From Curtobacterium caseinilyticum (GTDB taxonomy: Bacteria; Actinomycetota; Actinomycetes; Actinomycetales; Microbacteriaceae): 64,000 nt of DNA. A model generated the notes under the pieces. It saw only the letters and a list, made by a program, of their open reading frames with translations, was not told the DNA's origin and ran no database searches. The DNA lies in assembly GCF_030363035.1 (NCBI RefSeq), contig NZ_JAUCMN010000001.1:496001-560000 (forward strand), read 5' to 3'. The position numbers were made by a program, and so were the translations under genes. Positions 62,111 to 64,000 of this stretch are shown here, in pieces (position 1 is the first letter of the stretch; every line of letters begins with the position of its first letter).

Positions 62111-62390
62111 GGTCGATGGTCCTGTCCGGGTGGCCCGGCCTGCACGCGGTGGGACCGCGGAGGCAGAGCGCCGTGGCCCCGACACCGGGTCGGGTGCCTG
62201 GGCCACGAGTACTGCGGGTGGTGGGTGCTGCCGTGCTGTGGTGGGTCGTGCTGTGGTGGGTCGCGCCGCGTGCTCGGCTCTGCCGCGCGCCGGCGCGCTG
62301 GACCGGCGCACAGGGCGCCGACGCGCCGGCGCGCGCGAGACCGGCGCGCGGAGGACCGGCGCGCGCGACACCGCGGCGCGGCGGTCCGGC
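62111..62390. other. gene-free gap upstream of the deacetylase
   Basis: 280 nt. It holds a 15-bp tandem duplication GTGCTGTGGTGGGTC (62233-62262) and three copies of GACCGGCGCGC between 62300 and 62360. It must contain the deacetylase promoter; no clear -10 stands out. Confidence 0.5.
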
Positions 62391-63356
62391 TCAGGCCGTG
62401 ACGCGCTCGCGTGCCGGGGCCGTGGCCGGGGTCCGGACGACCACGGTGCCGAGGGTGCGGCCGACCGCGTAGCCGGTGACGGTCGCGACGACGCTCGTCA
62501 CGATCGCCAGGGCTCGGACACCGCCGCCACGACCGAGCGCTCCGAGCTCCCGCAGGAGCGCCCCGGGCAGGACCCGCGTGAGGTAGGTGCCCTCGCTCGA
62601 GAGCGAGTCCCGAGCACCCACCCGACGGCTGAGGACGGCCTTCGAGATCCCCTCGTAGTAGCTGCGCCGCCGGACGTACCGCATCGACACCCGGTCGGGC
62701 GAGACGCGGTGCGACACGTTCGACCGCGGCTCGTAGCGGATCCGCGACTCGGGACGCATCTGGGCGATCCGGATGCAGAGCTCCGTCTCCTCGCAGCCGA
62801 GGGGCTGGTTGCCGACCCGACCGATGCCGGACCGGAAGCCACCGGCGGCGAGCAGGACGTCCCGACGGAACGCCATGCTCGACCCGATGACGTTGCGCAC
62901 GTCACCGGCCGCGGTGGGCAGCCCGGTGTAGCTGCAGCCGACGATCCAGAGCAGCTCGTCCGGGAACGGGCCGGCACCGGTGGCGTCCGGCCACGACGGG
63001 GTGGCCCGACCACCGACACCGACGACGTCCGGCAGGTCGAGCGCCTCGACCAGGTGCACGAGCCAGTCCGGGTCGGCGGCCGCGTCGTCGTCGAGGAACG
63101 CCACGACGTCGGACGCGGCGAGCGCGACGCCCGTGTTCCGCGCCCCCGACAGGCCACGCTCCTCGGCGTTCGCGACCACGGACAGCTCCGGCCACCGGGC
63201 TGCGGCCCGGAGCAGCAGCTCCGGCTCGTGGTCGATGACGACGATGACCTCGGTCGCCTCGGGCTGCCGCTTCGCCGACTCGACGGCGGCCTGCAGGTCA
63301 CCCCATCGCTGCTGCGTGTAGGCGCAGATGACGACCGCGACCGTGGGGAGCGTCAC
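62391..63356 (-). CDS. family 2 glycosyltransferase
   Basis: 321 residues. GT-A core: TVAVVICAYTQQRWGDLQAA, ERGLSGARNTGVALAAS and the metal-binding AFLDDDAAADPDW. The acceptor region has GSSMAFRRDVLLAAGGF and LGCEETELCIRI. A hydrophobic C-terminal segment may contact the membrane. GTG 63356 overlaps the upstream glycosyltransferase stop (GTGA), so the two are co-translated. Confidence 0.9.
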   Translation of the reverse strand: MTLPTVAVVICAYTQQRWGDLQAAVESAKRQPEATEVIVVIDHEPELLLRAAARWPELSVVANAEERGLSGARNTGVALAASDVVAFLDDDAAADPDWLVHLVEALDLPDVVGVGGRATPSWPDATGAGPFPDELLWIVGCSYTGLPTAAGDVRNVIGSSMAFRRDVLLAAGGFRSGIGRVGNQPLGCEETELCIRIAQMRPESRIRYEPRSNVSHRVSPDRVSMRYVRRRSYYEGISKAVLSRRVGARDSLSSEGTYLTRVLPGALLRELGALGRGGGVRALAIVTSVVATVTGYAVGRTLGTVVVRTPATAPARERVTA

Positions 63357-64000
63357 GCGGCTTCCTCGTCGAGGACCGCCACCGGCTCCGGGACGATGCG
63401 GGCCGGCACCGGGGCGAGGCGGGCGCGTGCGGCGGCCTCGCGGGCGCGGCGGCGCTCGTGCATGATCGACGTCAGCACGCGGATGCCGTCGCTCACGGCG
63501 TTGAGGTTGCTCGCGCCGTGCACGCGGAGCTTCTCGTGGCTCGGCACCTCGGTGATCGCGAAGCCCGCTGCCGACCAGCGGCAGGTGAGGATCGTCTCGA
63601 TCTCGAAGCCGTCGCCCCAGCGCATCGAGCCGTCCGACGGCTGCGGCAGCGTCGAGGACAGCAGGCCGACGGTCGGCAGCGTGTCCGCCCAGAACGCGTT
63701 GTACCCGTAGCAGAGGTCCGTGTACTTGGCGCGGAGCAGCAGGTTGGAGACCATGTTGAGCCCCTTGTTGCCGAGGCCGCGGATGATCGTGATGTCGTCG
63801 CTGCCGCCGCCGGGCGCGTAGCGGCTGCCCTTCGCGACGTCGGCGCCGGCGACGAGCGCGTCGACGAAGCGCGGGATCTCGGCGGCGTCCGCGGAGCAGT
63901 CGGCGTCGAACATGACGACCACGTCGCCGGTGACGGCCTCGAAGCCGCACGCGAGCGCGTTGCCCTTGCCCTTGCGGGTCTGCTGCACGACCTTGATCGA
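63353..64000 (-). CDS. family 2 glycosyltransferase (partial, start outside window)
   Basis: About 215 C-terminal residues are present; the gene begins beyond base 64000. QQTRKGKGNALACGFEAVTG and VVMFDADCSADAAEIPRFV match dolichol-phosphate mannose synthase-like/polyprenyl-phosphate sugar synthases. RGLGNKGLNMVSNLLL and GDGFEIETILTCRW support this. The C-terminus is cytoplasmic and lacks membrane segments. It starts the operon with the GT2 gene at 62391. Confidence 0.88.
   Translation of the reverse strand, partial: SIKVVQQTRKGKGNALACGFEAVTGDVVVMFDADCSADAAEIPRFVDALVAGADVAKGSRYAPGGGSDDITIIRGLGNKGLNMVSNLLLRAKYTDLCYGYNAFWADTLPTVGLLSSTLPQPSDGSMRWGDGFEIETILTCRWSAAGFAITEVPSHEKLRVHGASNLNAVSDGIRVLTSIMHERRRAREAAARARLAPVPARIVPEPVAVLDEEAA

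Noticed and set aside
1-64000. Replication origin, prophage, integron or insertion sequence
   Set aside because: No DnaA box cluster, integrase, transposase or terminal repeats with a target duplication were found.

Overview
The window is about 70% GC. Its gene order is that of an actinobacterial chromosome: dprA-comM-yraN, lsr2, rnhB-lepB-rplS, trmD-rimM-khpA-rpsP, ffh, lipB-lipA, ftsY, smc-mutM-rnc-rpmF-yceD-coaD-recG, rsmD, thiL, then leuC-leuD-murA-plsC-gpsA-ddl. Protein details (Lsr2, a two-subunit FluC channel, a DUF3515 lipoprotein, many leaderless genes) fit a Microbacteriaceae member, perhaps Curtobacterium. The family and genus are inference; the actinobacterial assignment is secure. 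I see no phage, transposase, CRISPR array or plasmid gene.

Layout. 1-8.7 kb: DNA uptake/processing, nucleoid protein, secretion and ribosome-linked genes, mostly on the minus strand. 8.9-18.4 kb: fadH-type flavoenzyme, carboxylate-amine ligase, SRP GTPase ffh and its receptor ftsY, lipoate synthesis (lipB-lipA), and a TerC exporter behind a yybP-ykoY (manganese) riboswitch. 18.4-27.6 kb: one long minus-strand cluster recG-coaD-DUF177-rpmF-rnc-mutM-smc. 27.8-36.7 kb: rsmD, a bidirectional thiL/DUF3515 promoter, and an operon joining leucine synthesis to cell-wall and phospholipid precursors. 36.9-39.9 kb: a FUSC membrane protein and a RidA/FluC/FluC/phosphatase operon.

40.0-45.3 kb holds a hydroxamate siderophore operon (decarboxylase, N-hydroxylase, then a fused acyltransferase-synthetase) under an iron box that lies on a leaderless promoter. 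Flavoenzymes, a MarR regulator and two tRNA-Glu genes follow. 49.1-54.8 kb holds an MBL-fold hydrolase and a sugar ABC importer with its own LacI regulator and a palindromic operator. 54.9-64 kb is a surface-glycan region: three GT2 enzymes (one cut by the window end), a GT4, a flippase, and a membrane-anchored PIG-L deacetylase with two duplicated C-terminal domains.

Two window-wide patterns stand out. First, at least fifteen genes have a TANNNT -10 box only 6-9 nt before the start codon and no Shine-Dalgarno sequence, so they are probably leaderless. Second, several families of long, near-perfect palindromes occupy the gaps between genes, chiefly between convergent genes. One family, built on GGACGGGAGGC, occurs at least six times.
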